Assembly: GCF_009569385.1 (NCBI RefSeq)
Contig: NZ_WBOF01000001.1
Coordinates: 4,198,501 to 4,262,500 of the forward strand
Reading direction: 5' to 3'
DNA from: Streptomyces kaniharaensis
Lineage (GTDB): Bacteria > Actinomycetota > Actinomycetes > Streptomycetales > Streptomycetaceae
DNA: 64,000 nt
Made by a program: the position numbers and the translations under genes. The notes beneath the pieces were generated by a model, which was not told the origin of the DNA, made no database searches, and worked only from the letters and a program-made list of their open reading frames with translations. Below are positions 7,962 to 17,021 of the stretch, piece by piece. How positions within the stretch are numbered: position 1 is the first letter of the stretch; each line of letters opens with the position of its first letter.

Positions 7962-7970
7962 TTATCCACA
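7962..7970 (+). promoter_or_regulatory. DnaA-box match next to an A-rich tract
   Basis: TTATCCACA is a perfect match to the classical DnaA box, and to the looser Streptomyces consensus. It is followed by GGAAAAAAGAAAAAACC, an A-run unusual for this GC content. It lies 51 bases before the DUF4192 start. Only one box is visible, so this is not an origin. Confidence 0.5.
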
Positions 7971-8021
7971 GGAAAAAAGAAAAAACCGGTGCGGATTTCG
8001 GAGTGCGGCACTCTTCCGGTC

Positions 8022-9485
8022 ATGAACGCCACGAACAACGACAGCGCCATGAACAACGAGCCTGTCATCCTGTCCCTCGGCCCGGCCTCCGGCCACCGGC
8101 CGGTCATCATGCGCGGTCCGGCCGACATGGCCGAGTTGCTGCCCTATCTGATGGGCTTCTTCCCCGACGACAGCATCGTCGCCGTCGGACTGCATGGCCC
8201 TGACCTGCACCAGGGCGGGGTGATCCGGGCGGACATCCCCGCCTCGCCCGCGCTGTGGCCGGCTGCGGCGGAGGAGACGGCCGCCCTGCTGGTAGACCTG
8301 TCCGAGCGGCGCGACAGCCGCCCGCTCCAGGTGCTCCTCTACCTCTGCCAGGATCCCGCCTCGGAGCACGGGCCGCCGGTCCTGGACGGCCTGCGGCCGC
8401 TGGCCGACGGCCTCCGGGCCGCGTTCGCCCGCCGCAGCGTGCCGGTCAAGGAGTCGCTGTGCGTCTCGGACGGCCGCTGGTGGTCATTCCTCTGCCGCCG
8501 CCAGGGGTGCTGCGATCCGGCGGGCAACTCGATCCGGCGCGCCCCCGCCCCAGGGCCGGCCGCCGCGGCGGCGACCTTCGCGGGTCTCGCCCCGCGCGGC
8601 AGTCGCAAGGCGATCATCGCGGGGCTGGCACCGATCGGGTCGCCCAGCGCGGACGCCCAGCGTGCGGCGATCGCCCGGGCTGAGGCGGCCGAGCTGCCGG
8701 AGCCGGGGATCGATCTGCTCGACCAGGCCTTCGCCGAGTTCGCGGCCGGTGTGTGCGAGCTGGACGAGGACCGGACGGCGCGGCTGCTGCTCGCCCTGCG
8801 CGACCGGTCCACCAGGGACCGCGGCGCCGAGTTCGTCCGGCCCGCCGAGCTGGCGCCCGCCGAGCGGCTCTGGCGCTTTCTCGCCCGGCGGGCCGTGCCG
8901 CCGTACGAGAGCTGTGCGGTGGCCCCGCTCACACTGCTGGCCTGGGCCTCCTGGGTGGCCGGGGACACCGCGACGGCCCGGGTCGTCCTCGGCCGCGCCC
9001 TCGATCTCGACCCGTGCTACCTGCTGGCCGATCTGCTCCACGAGTCGCTCAACGACGGAATGACGCCGGAGGCGCTGCTCGCGGCCGTCGAGGGCCAGCG
9101 GCAGCGGCGCGAGGCGCGGCCGTCCGCGGTGGCTCCCGAGCCGGCCGCCGAGGAGCGCCCCGGCCCGGTCCCCGGGCCCGGTCCCGGTGGGGCGTCCGGC
9201 GGATCGGCCGGCACGGCGGTGGCCAGGCGCCGCCGCCGCGCCCGCCGGGCGGCCTCGGCCGCAGGCACGGTGCCCGCGGACGGCGGTCCGGTCAGCCCCG
9301 CCGAGGGTGTGCCGGAGCCGGGCGGCCCCGGGCCGGTCGCCCTCCTCCCGGCGCCGGGCTGCCGGCCGGGCGAGCGGTCCGCGGGCGGCCTGCGGCTGGG
9401 GCGAGCGTGGTCGTGCGGGTCGGCGGCGGCCCCGCGCCACCGGTGTACCCGGCGGTCAGCCCGGGGAGCCCGCCATGCGCGCTGA
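8022..9485 (+). CDS. DUF4192 domain protein
   Basis: A 487-residue actinobacterial protein of unknown role. The N-terminal half carries the DUF4192 pattern: MRGPADMAELLPYLMGFFPDDSIVAVGL near residues 28-55, and later a helical TPR-like part ending WASWVAGDTATARVVLGRALDLDPCY. From about residue 355 the tail is rich in Pro, Gly, Ala and Arg and looks disordered. ATG 8022 is chosen because homology-like sequence begins soon after; ATG 8049 is an alternative. The gene is convergent with the hydrolase at 9529 with only 43 bases between stops. Confidence 0.85.
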   Translation: MNATNNDSAMNNEPVILSLGPASGHRPVIMRGPADMAELLPYLMGFFPDDSIVAVGLHGPDLHQGGVIRADIPASPALWPAAAEETAALLVDLSERRDSRPLQVLLYLCQDPASEHGPPVLDGLRPLADGLRAAFARRSVPVKESLCVSDGRWWSFLCRRQGCCDPAGNSIRRAPAPGPAAAAATFAGLAPRGSRKAIIAGLAPIGSPSADAQRAAIARAEAAELPEPGIDLLDQAFAEFAAGVCELDEDRTARLLLALRDRSTRDRGAEFVRPAELAPAERLWRFLARRAVPPYESCAVAPLTLLAWASWVAGDTATARVVLGRALDLDPCYLLADLLHESLNDGMTPEALLAAVEGQRQRREARPSAVAPEPAAEERPGPVPGPGPGGASGGSAGTAVARRRRRARRAASAAGTVPADGGPVSPAEGVPEPGGPGPVALLPAPGCRPGERSAGGLRLGRAWSCGSAAAPRHRCTRRSARGARHAR

Positions 9486-9528
9486 CGTCCTCGGTCGACC
9501 GCCTCGGCCACCCCGGGGCGCGGCGTTG

Positions 9529-10842
9529 CTACACCTCGCCGCGAGCCATCCTGATCAGGCGGTCGAGCACCTTGCCGCCGCTCACCCGCAGGCCGTCGTG
9601 CTCCCACTCGTTGGTGATCCAGGTCCGCAGGCCGCGCACCGCGCGGGCGGTCTCCAGCGAGTCGGCGGTGTCCACGTACATGTCGTCGTGGTACACGGCC
9701 GCCACGACGGGCACCTCGTTGGCGGCCAGCCGCTCCGCGTCGTACAGGTCGGGCCAGTCACTCCGGGCGGCGAGCAGGTCCGCGGTCTCCTTCAGCGGGC
9801 GCAGCGCCGGGTCGGTGTCGAACATCCAGGGGTAGATCATCTCCCCGGTGAACAGCACCGGCGCGCCCGTCTCCAGCGCCGCCCGGGCGTCGAACTCCGG
9901 GAACTCCGCGCGGATCCGCTCGGCCGACCACGTGGTCCCGCCCTGGTCCACCGACCGCTGGCCGTAGATCGACTCGTGCAGCACCGCGTACAGCGGGCCC
10001 TCCGCGAAGGAGAGCTTGGCCTGGACGCCGTATCGGAACGTGTCGGAGAGCTCGGGCCCGTCCGGTCCCTCGACCCAGGCCTCCTCCAGGAGGTGGTGCA
10101 GGGCGCCGGAACCGCTGCCGCCGCCGAGCATCATCCCCAGCGCCTGGAACGCCTCGACGGTGAGCAGGCCGCCGTCGGGCAGGGTTGCCGGGGTGGCGGC
10201 GAGGTGCGCGGCGATCCGCCGCACCGCTTCGACGTCCTGCGGGAACCAGGCGTAGTGGCCCTCGTTCTTGCGGACCACCCGTGGGTAGGCGGCGCGGTAG
10301 ACGTCGTCCGCCGAGCTGCGGAGGCCGGACAGGCCGCCGGTGATGAAGGCCTCGGTCAGGCCGTCGGGGGCGATCGAGAGGTAGGTGAGGGTGCAGAAGC
10401 CGCCGAAGCTCTGGCCGAGCACGCTCCAGCGCCGGTCCCATCCGAGCAGCCGGTGGCGGATCAGCTCGGCGTCGCGCACGATCGAGTCCGCGCGGAAGTG
10501 CGCCAGGTAGTCCGCCTGTTCCCCGGCGCCGCCGCGCCGGGCGAGGGTCTGCCGGGTCGCGGGCGTGGAGCGCCCGGTGCCGCGCTGGTCGAGCAGGAGC
10601 ACCCGGTAGTCGTCCAGGGCGCGGTCCAGCCAGGCGTCCCGGCCGAGCGGGCGGGCCGCCTTGCCGCCAGGCCCGCCCTGGAGGAAGAGCAGCCAGGGCA
10701 GATCGTCCCGCTCACGGCCGGCAGCCACCACCTCGCGGGCGTACACCTCGATCTGCTCGCCCTGCGGGGCGGCGTGGTCGAGGGGGAGCTGGAAGACGTG
10801 GTCGGTCGTGACAATCCCGGGCAGCCGGCTGGCGGTGGACAT
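9529..10842 (-). CDS. pip: Alpha/beta hydrolase, prolyl aminopeptidase (S33) family
   Basis: A 437-residue cytoplasmic hydrolase, likely cleaving N-terminal proline from peptides. The oxyanion-hole loop LQGGPGG is near residue 53, LLDQRGTGRS near 84, the nucleophile elbow GQSFGG near 144, and a C-terminal EHDGLRV supplies the catalytic histidine. The length fits the longer tricorn-interacting-factor-like members rather than the 310-residue ones. No signal peptide is seen. It stands alone on the minus strand with a long upstream gap. The exact peptide substrate is inference. Confidence 0.9.
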   Translation of the reverse strand: MSTASRLPGIVTTDHVFQLPLDHAAPQGEQIEVYAREVVAAGRERDDLPWLLFLQGGPGGKAARPLGRDAWLDRALDDYRVLLLDQRGTGRSTPATRQTLARRGGAGEQADYLAHFRADSIVRDAELIRHRLLGWDRRWSVLGQSFGGFCTLTYLSIAPDGLTEAFITGGLSGLRSSADDVYRAAYPRVVRKNEGHYAWFPQDVEAVRRIAAHLAATPATLPDGGLLTVEAFQALGMMLGGGSGSGALHHLLEEAWVEGPDGPELSDTFRYGVQAKLSFAEGPLYAVLHESIYGQRSVDQGGTTWSAERIRAEFPEFDARAALETGAPVLFTGEMIYPWMFDTDPALRPLKETADLLAARSDWPDLYDAERLAANEVPVVAAVYHDDMYVDTADSLETARAVRGLRTWITNEWEHDGLRVSGGKVLDRLIRMARGEV

Positions 10843-11529
10843 GCAACTCCTCGGTCTCTGCTGGTCACAGCGGTCACGTCGCCGTTCAAGGGGTCACCTG
10901 GTGCGGGCGCCGCGACCCCCGCACCGTATCCTGGCGGCGGTCGAGCACCGGTTCGACGGTCGCCGTCCGCCCCGCGGCGCGCCCGGGACAGGCCGACGCC
11001 CGGACCACGCGGTTCGCCCTGGGACCGGGCCCGAACGGCGAGCGGTCGGCGACGGCGGTTGGACGAAGCCCGTACGAGCGCCCGCCCGGCCAGCGCGCCG
11101 GAGCCCGGGGTTTCGCGCGGGGCGTGACCTGCGGCCGGTGTGCGGCGTTCACCCCCTGGGGGGCCTGTGCCCGCCCGGCGGACGGTTCGGCGCCGCGCCG
11201 ACCGCCCGAGGAACGGTGCCGCACTGGCACTCAGGGCGAGAGTGGCCGGCACGGGGAGGCGGCCGCGGGGAGAGGGGGCGTCACCGGCCTGCCGGGGCGC
11301 AGGACCTGACGACGGGCCTGGCACAGCGGCGTGCCCGGCACGAGGGCGTGGCGCGCCGGTACCGGCCCGGTGCCGCGCACCGCGTGGCACGACCCGCCAG
11401 GTGCGGCCGGAAACGGCACACCCGCCGACGGGACACCCCGTCGGCCCGGCAGCATCAGCACGCGATCGAGCATGTTCGCGGCCCACCGGCCAGACCCGGC
11501 CACCGGACCGCCAAGGGGAGGAGAGCCCG
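10843..11529. other. 687-base divergent intergenic region, no supported gene
   Basis: The stretch between the peptidase and debranching-type genes has no frame with convincing codon bias or ribosome site. Three GGTCAC hexamers occur at 10863, 10872 and 10892, close to the peptidase start. A TATCCT near 10925 could be a -10. An open frame continues upstream of the debranching gene into this region, but its arginine- and proline-rich translation looks non-coding. Confidence 0.6.
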
Positions 11530-13662
11530 GTGACCGCCATGAGGCCACCACAGGCCATGCCGGCCGAGAGCGTGGTCGGCGCGCCGCGACCGGTCGGCCG
11601 TTCCGACCAGGTCCCGGCGGGCGGACCCGCGGGCACACCCGGCGGGCCGGGCCGGCCCGCTGCTCCGCTGCGGCCGCAGCCCGTCGCCGTCCATCACGAG
11701 GTGCTCTGCGTCAACGCCCCCGCGATGGCCGCCTCCGGACCGGACGGTCAGCTGCGCGGCCACGGGCTGCACGGCTTCTACCGCAACGGCGTCCGGGTGC
11801 TGGCCAGAATGGAGCTGCGCCTCGGCGGCATGGAACCGCTGCCGCTCCAGGGCACCCTGACCAGCACGGCCCAGGCCCGCTTCCTCGGCGCCGTCCGCCT
11901 CCCCGGCGACCTCGACCCGGACCCGGCGCTCACCGTCGAACGGCTGCGTCACGCGGACGGCGTGGAGACGGTGATCGTGCGCAACACCGGCACCCGTCCC
12001 GCCCGGCTGCCACTGGAGATCGCCCTCGGCACCGACCTGGGCCCGGTGGCCGAGATCGCCGCCGGGCACCGCCCGCCGGACCTGCCGGGCCAGGTGCAGT
12101 CGGCCGGCCTGCGCTGGGCAGGTCCGGCGCACACCGCGGTGGTCGGCGCCAAGCCGTCGCCGCACGCCGTCCTGGCCGGCGCCGGGGTGCTGCGCTGGGA
12201 CCTGGAGGTGCAGCCCGGTGCCCGCTGGTCGGTCGAGCTGCGCGCCGAACTGGAGAGCACCAGCCCCGGCCCGCGCCCGCCGGGCGGACGGGGCACAGGC
12301 GTGCCGCTGCCCTGGTCCGAACCGGAGGTCCGCAGCGACGACGCCCGGGCCGCGATGCTGGTCACCCGCTCCCTCGACGCCCTCGGCGGGCTGCTGTTCG
12401 CCGATCCGGACCGCCCGACCGACCTCTACCCGGCCTCCGGCGCGCCCTGGCGCTTCGGCCTCGCCCCGGCCGACGCGCTCTGGGCTGCCCGCCTGACGCT
12501 GCCGCTCGGCACCCGGCTCGCAGCCGGCACCCTCCGGGCGCTGGCCCGCCGTCAGCAGCTCACCGCTGCCCCGGGCCGCATCGGGGGCCTGCTGCCCGGC
12601 GCCCTCCGGCACGGCGGTCCCGAGCTGCCGCCCACCTGCACCGCCACCGAGGCCACCCTCCTGTTCGTCACGGTGCTGGCCGAGGCCTGGCGCTGGGGCC
12701 TGCCCCACAACGAGGTCGCCGACCTGCTCCCGGCTGCCGAGCGGGCCCTCGCCGCCCTCCGCGAGGGCTTGGCCGACGGCTTCGTCACCGACCTGAGCCG
12801 CCCGGCGGAGGACCGCGCCGCCCATCCGGTGGCCGCCCGCGCCGAGGTCCAGGCCCAGGCACACCGCGCCGCCCTCCACGGCGCCGAGCTGCTGGAGGCC
12901 TTCGGCCGCCCCGGCGCCGAGGAGTGGCGCGACTGGGCCGCCGAGCTGCGCGGGCAATTCCGCGCACGGTTCTGGGTCGACGACCTCTCCGGCGGCCGGC
13001 CCGCCGCCGGCCTCGCCCCGGGCGGCCAGCCGCTCCCGACCGTCACCTCCTCGCTCGTCCACCTGCTCGACACCGGGCTGGCCGGCGAGGGCGGCCGGCA
13101 CGAGAGCCTTCTCGACCGCGAACAGACCCGGCTGCTCGCCCAGCGGCTGGTCGCACCGGAGCTGGACAGCGGCTGGGGCCTGCGCACGCTCAGCGCCAAG
13201 TCGCCGCGCTTCAACCCGCTCGGCCACCGCGGAGGCGCGGTGCGGGTGCACGAGACCGCACTCGCGATCGCCGGCCTCGCCGCGGCCGGCCACGAGAACG
13301 AGGCCGGCACCCTGCTGGAGGGCCTGCTCGCCGCGGCCACCCACTTCGACGGGCGACTGCCCGAGATGTACGCGGGCGAGCAGCGCGCCCCCGGCTGCCC
13401 ACCCGTCCCGCATCCGGCCGCCTGCCGCCCGGCGGCGGTCTCGGCGGCCGGCGCCGTGCACGCCGTCTTCGCCCTCGCCGGTATCCGTCCCGACGTCCCG
13501 GGCGGCCGGGTCCTGGTCCGCGCGGCCAGCACCGCACCCCTCGGCGAGCTGGAACTGACCGGCCTTCGCGTCGCCGGAGAACCGTTCTCCGTCCGGGTGA
13601 GCCGCATCGGCGTGGCCATGGTCGAGGAGGCCCCCGCCGCCCTCCAGCTGGTCGCCCGCTGA
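11530..13662 (+). CDS. Glycogen-debranching-type protein (amylo-alpha-1,6-glucosidase family)
   Basis: A 710-residue protein with an N-terminal GDE_N_bis-like beta domain (about residues 50-280: the run HGFYRNGVRVLARMELRL is typical) followed by an alpha/alpha toroid like the six-hairpin glycosidases (about 280-690). It probably trims alpha-1,6 branches or related glucosides in glycogen or trehalose metabolism, inferred from family. GTG 11530 is chosen for the GGGAGGAG ribosome site upstream. The second half contains WGLRTLSAKSPRFNPLGHRGGAVRVHE, as in the catalytic part of the family. No signal peptide. Confidence 0.85.
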   Translation: MTAMRPPQAMPAESVVGAPRPVGRSDQVPAGGPAGTPGGPGRPAAPLRPQPVAVHHEVLCVNAPAMAASGPDGQLRGHGLHGFYRNGVRVLARMELRLGGMEPLPLQGTLTSTAQARFLGAVRLPGDLDPDPALTVERLRHADGVETVIVRNTGTRPARLPLEIALGTDLGPVAEIAAGHRPPDLPGQVQSAGLRWAGPAHTAVVGAKPSPHAVLAGAGVLRWDLEVQPGARWSVELRAELESTSPGPRPPGGRGTGVPLPWSEPEVRSDDARAAMLVTRSLDALGGLLFADPDRPTDLYPASGAPWRFGLAPADALWAARLTLPLGTRLAAGTLRALARRQQLTAAPGRIGGLLPGALRHGGPELPPTCTATEATLLFVTVLAEAWRWGLPHNEVADLLPAAERALAALREGLADGFVTDLSRPAEDRAAHPVAARAEVQAQAHRAALHGAELLEAFGRPGAEEWRDWAAELRGQFRARFWVDDLSGGRPAAGLAPGGQPLPTVTSSLVHLLDTGLAGEGGRHESLLDREQTRLLAQRLVAPELDSGWGLRTLSAKSPRFNPLGHRGGAVRVHETALAIAGLAAAGHENEAGTLLEGLLAAATHFDGRLPEMYAGEQRAPGCPPVPHPAACRPAAVSAAGAVHAVFALAGIRPDVPGGRVLVRAASTAPLGELELTGLRVAGEPFSVRVSRIGVAMVEEAPAALQLVAR

Positions 13663-13754
13663 CCCCCTCCCGGGGTGGACCCTGCCCGGCCGGGCCTGCC
13701 CAGGCTCCGCCCCCGGCTACGCTGAGGCACTGCTCGTACACGGGTCTGTGCTTA

Positions 13755-13780
13755 TCGTCAGAGAGACGACTATGATCGTC
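13755..13780. promoter_or_regulatory. Triple half-site operator overlapping the Nudix gene promoter
   Basis: Three alternating half-sites: TCGTC (13755-13759), GACGA (13765-13769) and TCGTC (13776-13780), forming two overlapping dyads. The last one overlaps TATGAT (13771-13776), a -10 hexamer that ends 7 bases before ATG 13784. Because the downstream protein has a winged helix, autoregulation is plausible. Confidence 0.55.
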
Positions 13781-13783
13781 ACC

Positions 13784-14542
13784 ATGTCGCGCTATGACCC
13801 GTCGGCCTTTCCCCCGTTCGCTGTCACGGTAGACCTGGTGGTGCTGACGGTGCGCGACCACGCGCTGTGTGCGCTGCTGGTCAGACGAGGCGAGCCGCCG
13901 TTCCAGGGGTACTGGGCGCTGCCCGGAGGGTTCGTCCGGCCGGACGAGGGGCTGGCCGAGGCGGCCTCCCGGGAACTGGCCGAGGAGACGGGGCTGCGAG
14001 CGCACTCCGCGCCCGGCCACGACGCGGCCGGGCCGGGGGCGGCCGGCGCCCACCTGGAGCAGCTCGCCACGTACGGGCACCCGCAACGCGATCCCCGGAT
14101 GCGGGTGGTCAGCGTCGCCTACCTCGTCCTCGCCCCCGACTTGCCGACACCCCGCGCGGGCGGCGACGCCAGCAGTGCCCGCTGGGCGCCGGTCGCCGAA
14201 CTGCTCGGCCAGGCCCCGGCCGACGGCGTCCCGCTCGCCTTCGACCACGGCCTGATCCTCGCCGACGGCGTGGAACGCGCCCGCTCCAAGATCGAGTACT
14301 CCTCGCTCGCCACCGCCTTCTGTCCGACCGAGTTCACCGTCGGCGAGCTGCGCCGGGTCTACGAGGCGGTCTGGGGCGTGGCCCTGGATCCGCGGAACTT
14401 CCACCGCAAGGTCACCGGCACCCCCGGCTTCCTGCTGCCCTCCGGCGGTACGACGACCCGTCAGGGAGGGCGCCCGGCACAGCTCTTCACGGCGGGCGGC
14501 GCGACCGTCCTCAACCCGCCCATGCTGCGCCCGGAGTCCTGA
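13784..14542 (+). CDS. Nudix hydrolase with C-terminal winged helix (NrtR-like)
   Basis: A 252-residue two-domain protein. The Nudix box is complete: GGFVRPDEGLAEAASRELAE continues to ETGL, near residues 46-69, so pyrophosphatase activity on an ADP-ribose-type nucleotide is possible. The C-terminal part (about 165-225), from STEF-like CPTEFTVGELRRVYEAVW to FHRKVTGT, matches the winged helix of NrtR regulators of NAD metabolism. ATG 13784 is chosen because a -10 lies 7 bases upstream (leaderless); ATG 13772 is in frame as well. No NAD biosynthesis gene is adjacent. The upstream dyads may be its own operator. Confidence 0.85.
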   Translation: MSRYDPSAFPPFAVTVDLVVLTVRDHALCALLVRRGEPPFQGYWALPGGFVRPDEGLAEAASRELAEETGLRAHSAPGHDAAGPGAAGAHLEQLATYGHPQRDPRMRVVSVAYLVLAPDLPTPRAGGDASSARWAPVAELLGQAPADGVPLAFDHGLILADGVERARSKIEYSSLATAFCPTEFTVGELRRVYEAVWGVALDPRNFHRKVTGTPGFLLPSGGTTTRQGGRPAQLFTAGGATVLNPPMLRPES

Positions 14543-14759
14543 CCCCGCGAAGCTCACGAACTCGGCAGAACCCACGAAACCCCGAATCGCAGGATCGGAT
14601 TGTCCCCTGATCGGGTGAGGTGGGCGGCCGCCGGGCCCGTGCCGCTCCCGTAATGCCCGGAATCTCCGTCACCGCCCCCTAGTGTGCTGGCGCGGGGCCG
14701 TGCGGGCACGGTCCCGTTCCGCGTGGAGCAGGCGGCCGAGGGCATGGGAGCAGGCAGCG

Positions 14760-16046
14760 ATGATCCAGATCACCGGACTGACCAAGGTCCGCGGCAAGGG
14801 CGCCCCGCCCGCCGTGCTGGACCTGACCTTCGACGCTCGGCCCGGCATGGTGACGGCGCTGCTCGGCCCCGAGGGCGCCGGCAAGTCCACCGCGCTGCGC
14901 CTGATGCTCGAGCTCGAACGCGGCCAGGGCGTCACGCTCTTCGACGGCCGCACCTATCGCCGCCTGCGCCGCCCCGAACGCGAGGTCGGCGTGCTGCTGC
15001 CCGCCCCGGGAGAGGGCCCGGCCGCCCTGGCCGGACACCCTGGGCGCAAGGCGCGCAGCCACCTGCGGATGCTCGCGGCGGCCGTCGGCGTGCCCGCCCG
15101 GCGGGCCGACGATCTGCTGGAACAGACCCGGCTGGCGGCCGTCGCCGGGCAGCGGCTGCGCGCCTTCTCACCGGGCATGCACCGGCGGCTGGCGCTGGCC
15201 GCCGCCCTCCTCGGCGACCCCGGCACGCTGGTCCTGGACGCGCCGACCGAGGGCCTGTCACCGCGCAACGTCGAGTGGTTCCACTGCTTCCTGCGCTCCT
15301 TCGGCGTCGCGGGCGGGACGGTTCTGGTGACCACCCGTACCCCGCAGGAGGCGGCGCAGCTGGCCGACCGCGTGATCACGCTGGACCGGGGCAGGATGGT
15401 GGCCGACCAGCACGTGGCGGAGTTCCGCCGCACCCGGCTCTGCCCCGAAGTGTCCGTCCGCGGACCGCAGATGGCACGGCTCGCCGATGTGCTGGTCAGC
15501 CAGGGCGCCCAGGTGCGCCGGGACGGCGGCGCCGGCCTCGCGGTGGTGGGCGTCGGCCGCAGCGAGATCGGTGAACTCGCCTACCGCCACGGCATCTTGC
15601 TGCACGAGCTGGCCGACCGGGTGGTCGAGCAGCCCGCGCCGACGGCCGCCCTACCGGTCTCCTCGGGTCGCTCCGGCCACGTCAGGGTGTATGTGCAGCC
15701 GGCCCCGGAGCGGGGCGTTGACCGGGCTGGAGCGCCGGTCGAGCCTGTCGTCCCCAGACCGCAGGAGGACGGCACCCTGCCCGCAAGGACCCTGCCCGTC
15801 CTCTCCGCCGCAACCGCACTCTCCGCGCTCGCCGTCGTCGAACCCGAGCCCTACGGCAGCGCGGACGCCACCCCGACGGTGGCCGTGGACCGCCTCTTCC
15901 GCGACGGTCCTGTCGCCTCGCGCCGACCGGCCTCCGACGACCTCCTGGCCGACGACACCATGCGTCTCGGCAGCCTCGGCCGCCTCATGCCGAACGCGGC
16001 CCCGGCCGCCGCCCCCGCGACCCCCGACGACCACCGGAGCGAGTGA
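14760..16046 (+). CDS. ABC transporter ATP-binding protein with degenerate catalytic site
   Basis: A 428-residue protein: an ABC ATPase domain (about 1-215) plus a long C-terminal extension. Walker A GPEGAGKST is intact near residue 39 and the signature appears as FSPGMHRRL. The Walker B reads TLVLDAPTEGL: the catalytic glutamate after the aspartate is alanine. The switch (H-loop) histidine is also missing, with VTTRTPQEA at that place. ATP binding is likely; hydrolysis is doubtful. The gene is followed after three bases by a six-helix permease and then by whiH. The C-terminal 200 residues are Pro/Ala-rich and resemble nothing I know. Possible role: gated export or signalling. Confidence 0.85.
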   Translation: MIQITGLTKVRGKGAPPAVLDLTFDARPGMVTALLGPEGAGKSTALRLMLELERGQGVTLFDGRTYRRLRRPEREVGVLLPAPGEGPAALAGHPGRKARSHLRMLAAAVGVPARRADDLLEQTRLAAVAGQRLRAFSPGMHRRLALAAALLGDPGTLVLDAPTEGLSPRNVEWFHCFLRSFGVAGGTVLVTTRTPQEAAQLADRVITLDRGRMVADQHVAEFRRTRLCPEVSVRGPQMARLADVLVSQGAQVRRDGGAGLAVVGVGRSEIGELAYRHGILLHELADRVVEQPAPTAALPVSSGRSGHVRVYVQPAPERGVDRAGAPVEPVVPRPQEDGTLPARTLPVLSAATALSALAVVEPEPYGSADATPTVAVDRLFRDGPVASRRPASDDLLADDTMRLGSLGRLMPNAAPAAAPATPDDHRSE

Positions 16047-16049
16047 ACC

Positions 16050-16955
16050 GTGCGTGTTCTGGCCTACGAGCTGCGCCGACTGCGCGGCCTCCGCTCCACC
16101 TGGCTGCTTCTCGCCGCCGTGCTGCTGTGCGACGCCGCCGCGGCCGCCGTCCTGGCGAGCCAGACGCCCGCGGGCCCGCTGGCCGGTCCGGCGGGGGTGC
16201 GGCTGCTGACCGCCGCCGTCCCGCTGGTGCCGCTGCCCTTCGCGGCGCTCGGGGCCGGTGTGCTGGGCGCCCTCTCGTACGGGCACGAGGTGCGCAACCC
16301 GGGGCTGCCGGCCTCGCACGTGTCGTACTCGCGCCGGGTGCGGCTGCTGCTGGCCAAGCTGCTGGTGATCGGCCCGGTGGCGGGGGCGTTGGCGCTGACC
16401 ACCTTGCTGTTCGACACGGTGGCCGTGCACCTCGCGCTGCCGGCCGGGGTGACGGTGGCGGCCTGGTGGCAGCCGTCCGCGCTGTCGGGTGGGGTGTCCG
16501 GGGTTCTGGCCGGCGCCGGGCTGTCCGGACTCGCCGATCTGCCGGGCGCGTTCGCCCCGGTGGCACTGGCTGCGGGGCACGGGGTGCCGGCCGCACTGCT
16601 GGCCTTCGTCGTGCTGACCGTGGTGGCGGGCTGGACCGGGGTGCTGACGGCGTCGGTGACCCGCAGCGCCGCGGCCGGGGTGCTGGTGCTGTGCGCGCTG
16701 CCGCCGCTGCTGGAGTCGGGCGTGGCACTGCTGCTGCGGCAGACCGGCACGCCGTGGCCGACCCGGGCGGCCGAGCTGCTGCCGTTCCAGTCCGGTGTCG
16801 AGTGGGCGTACGGATGGGTGTACGGCGGGGACCGGCGGGCGGTGCCCGGGGGTGCCGCGCTGACCGATCCGGCCCTGCTTGCCACGGTGGCGGCGCCGGC
16901 CGCCGTCCTGCTGCTGGTGGCCTTGCTGGTGCAGGCCCGCCGCCGTGCGCTGTGA
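16050..16955 (+). CDS. ABC transporter permease (ABC-2 type)
   Basis: A 301-residue membrane protein with about six hydrophobic helices and an N-terminal segment RVLAYELRRLRGLRSTW typical of ABC-2 type permeases. GTG 16050 follows the ATPase stop by three bases, so the two are co-translated and must form one transporter. A large loop holds LPFQSGVEWAYGWVYGGDR. Substrate unknown. The short gap and the neighbouring whiH suggest the pair is part of the conserved sporulation-region neighbourhood. Confidence 0.85.
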   Translation: MRVLAYELRRLRGLRSTWLLLAAVLLCDAAAAAVLASQTPAGPLAGPAGVRLLTAAVPLVPLPFAALGAGVLGALSYGHEVRNPGLPASHVSYSRRVRLLLAKLLVIGPVAGALALTTLLFDTVAVHLALPAGVTVAAWWQPSALSGGVSGVLAGAGLSGLADLPGAFAPVALAAGHGVPAALLAFVVLTVVAGWTGVLTASVTRSAAAGVLVLCALPPLLESGVALLLRQTGTPWPTRAAELLPFQSGVEWAYGWVYGGDRRAVPGGAALTDPALLATVAAPAAVLLLVALLVQARRRAL

Positions 16956-16993
16956 CGCCCGGTCCTGACGCCCGGTCCTGACGCCCGGTCCTG
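16955..16993. repeat. Three tandem copies of a 13-base unit
   Basis: ACGCCCGGTCCTG is repeated exactly three times (16955-16967, 16968-16980, 16981-16993) immediately after the permease stop codon, whose last base starts the array. Confidence 0.95.
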
Positions 16994-17021
16994 ACGGACG
17001 GGCACCGTCCCGAACCACCAA

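Noticed and set aside
11140..11529. In-frame upstream extension of the debranching-type gene
   Set aside because: Arginine- and proline-rich with poor codon bias; the GGGAGGAG ribosome site sets the start at 11530.
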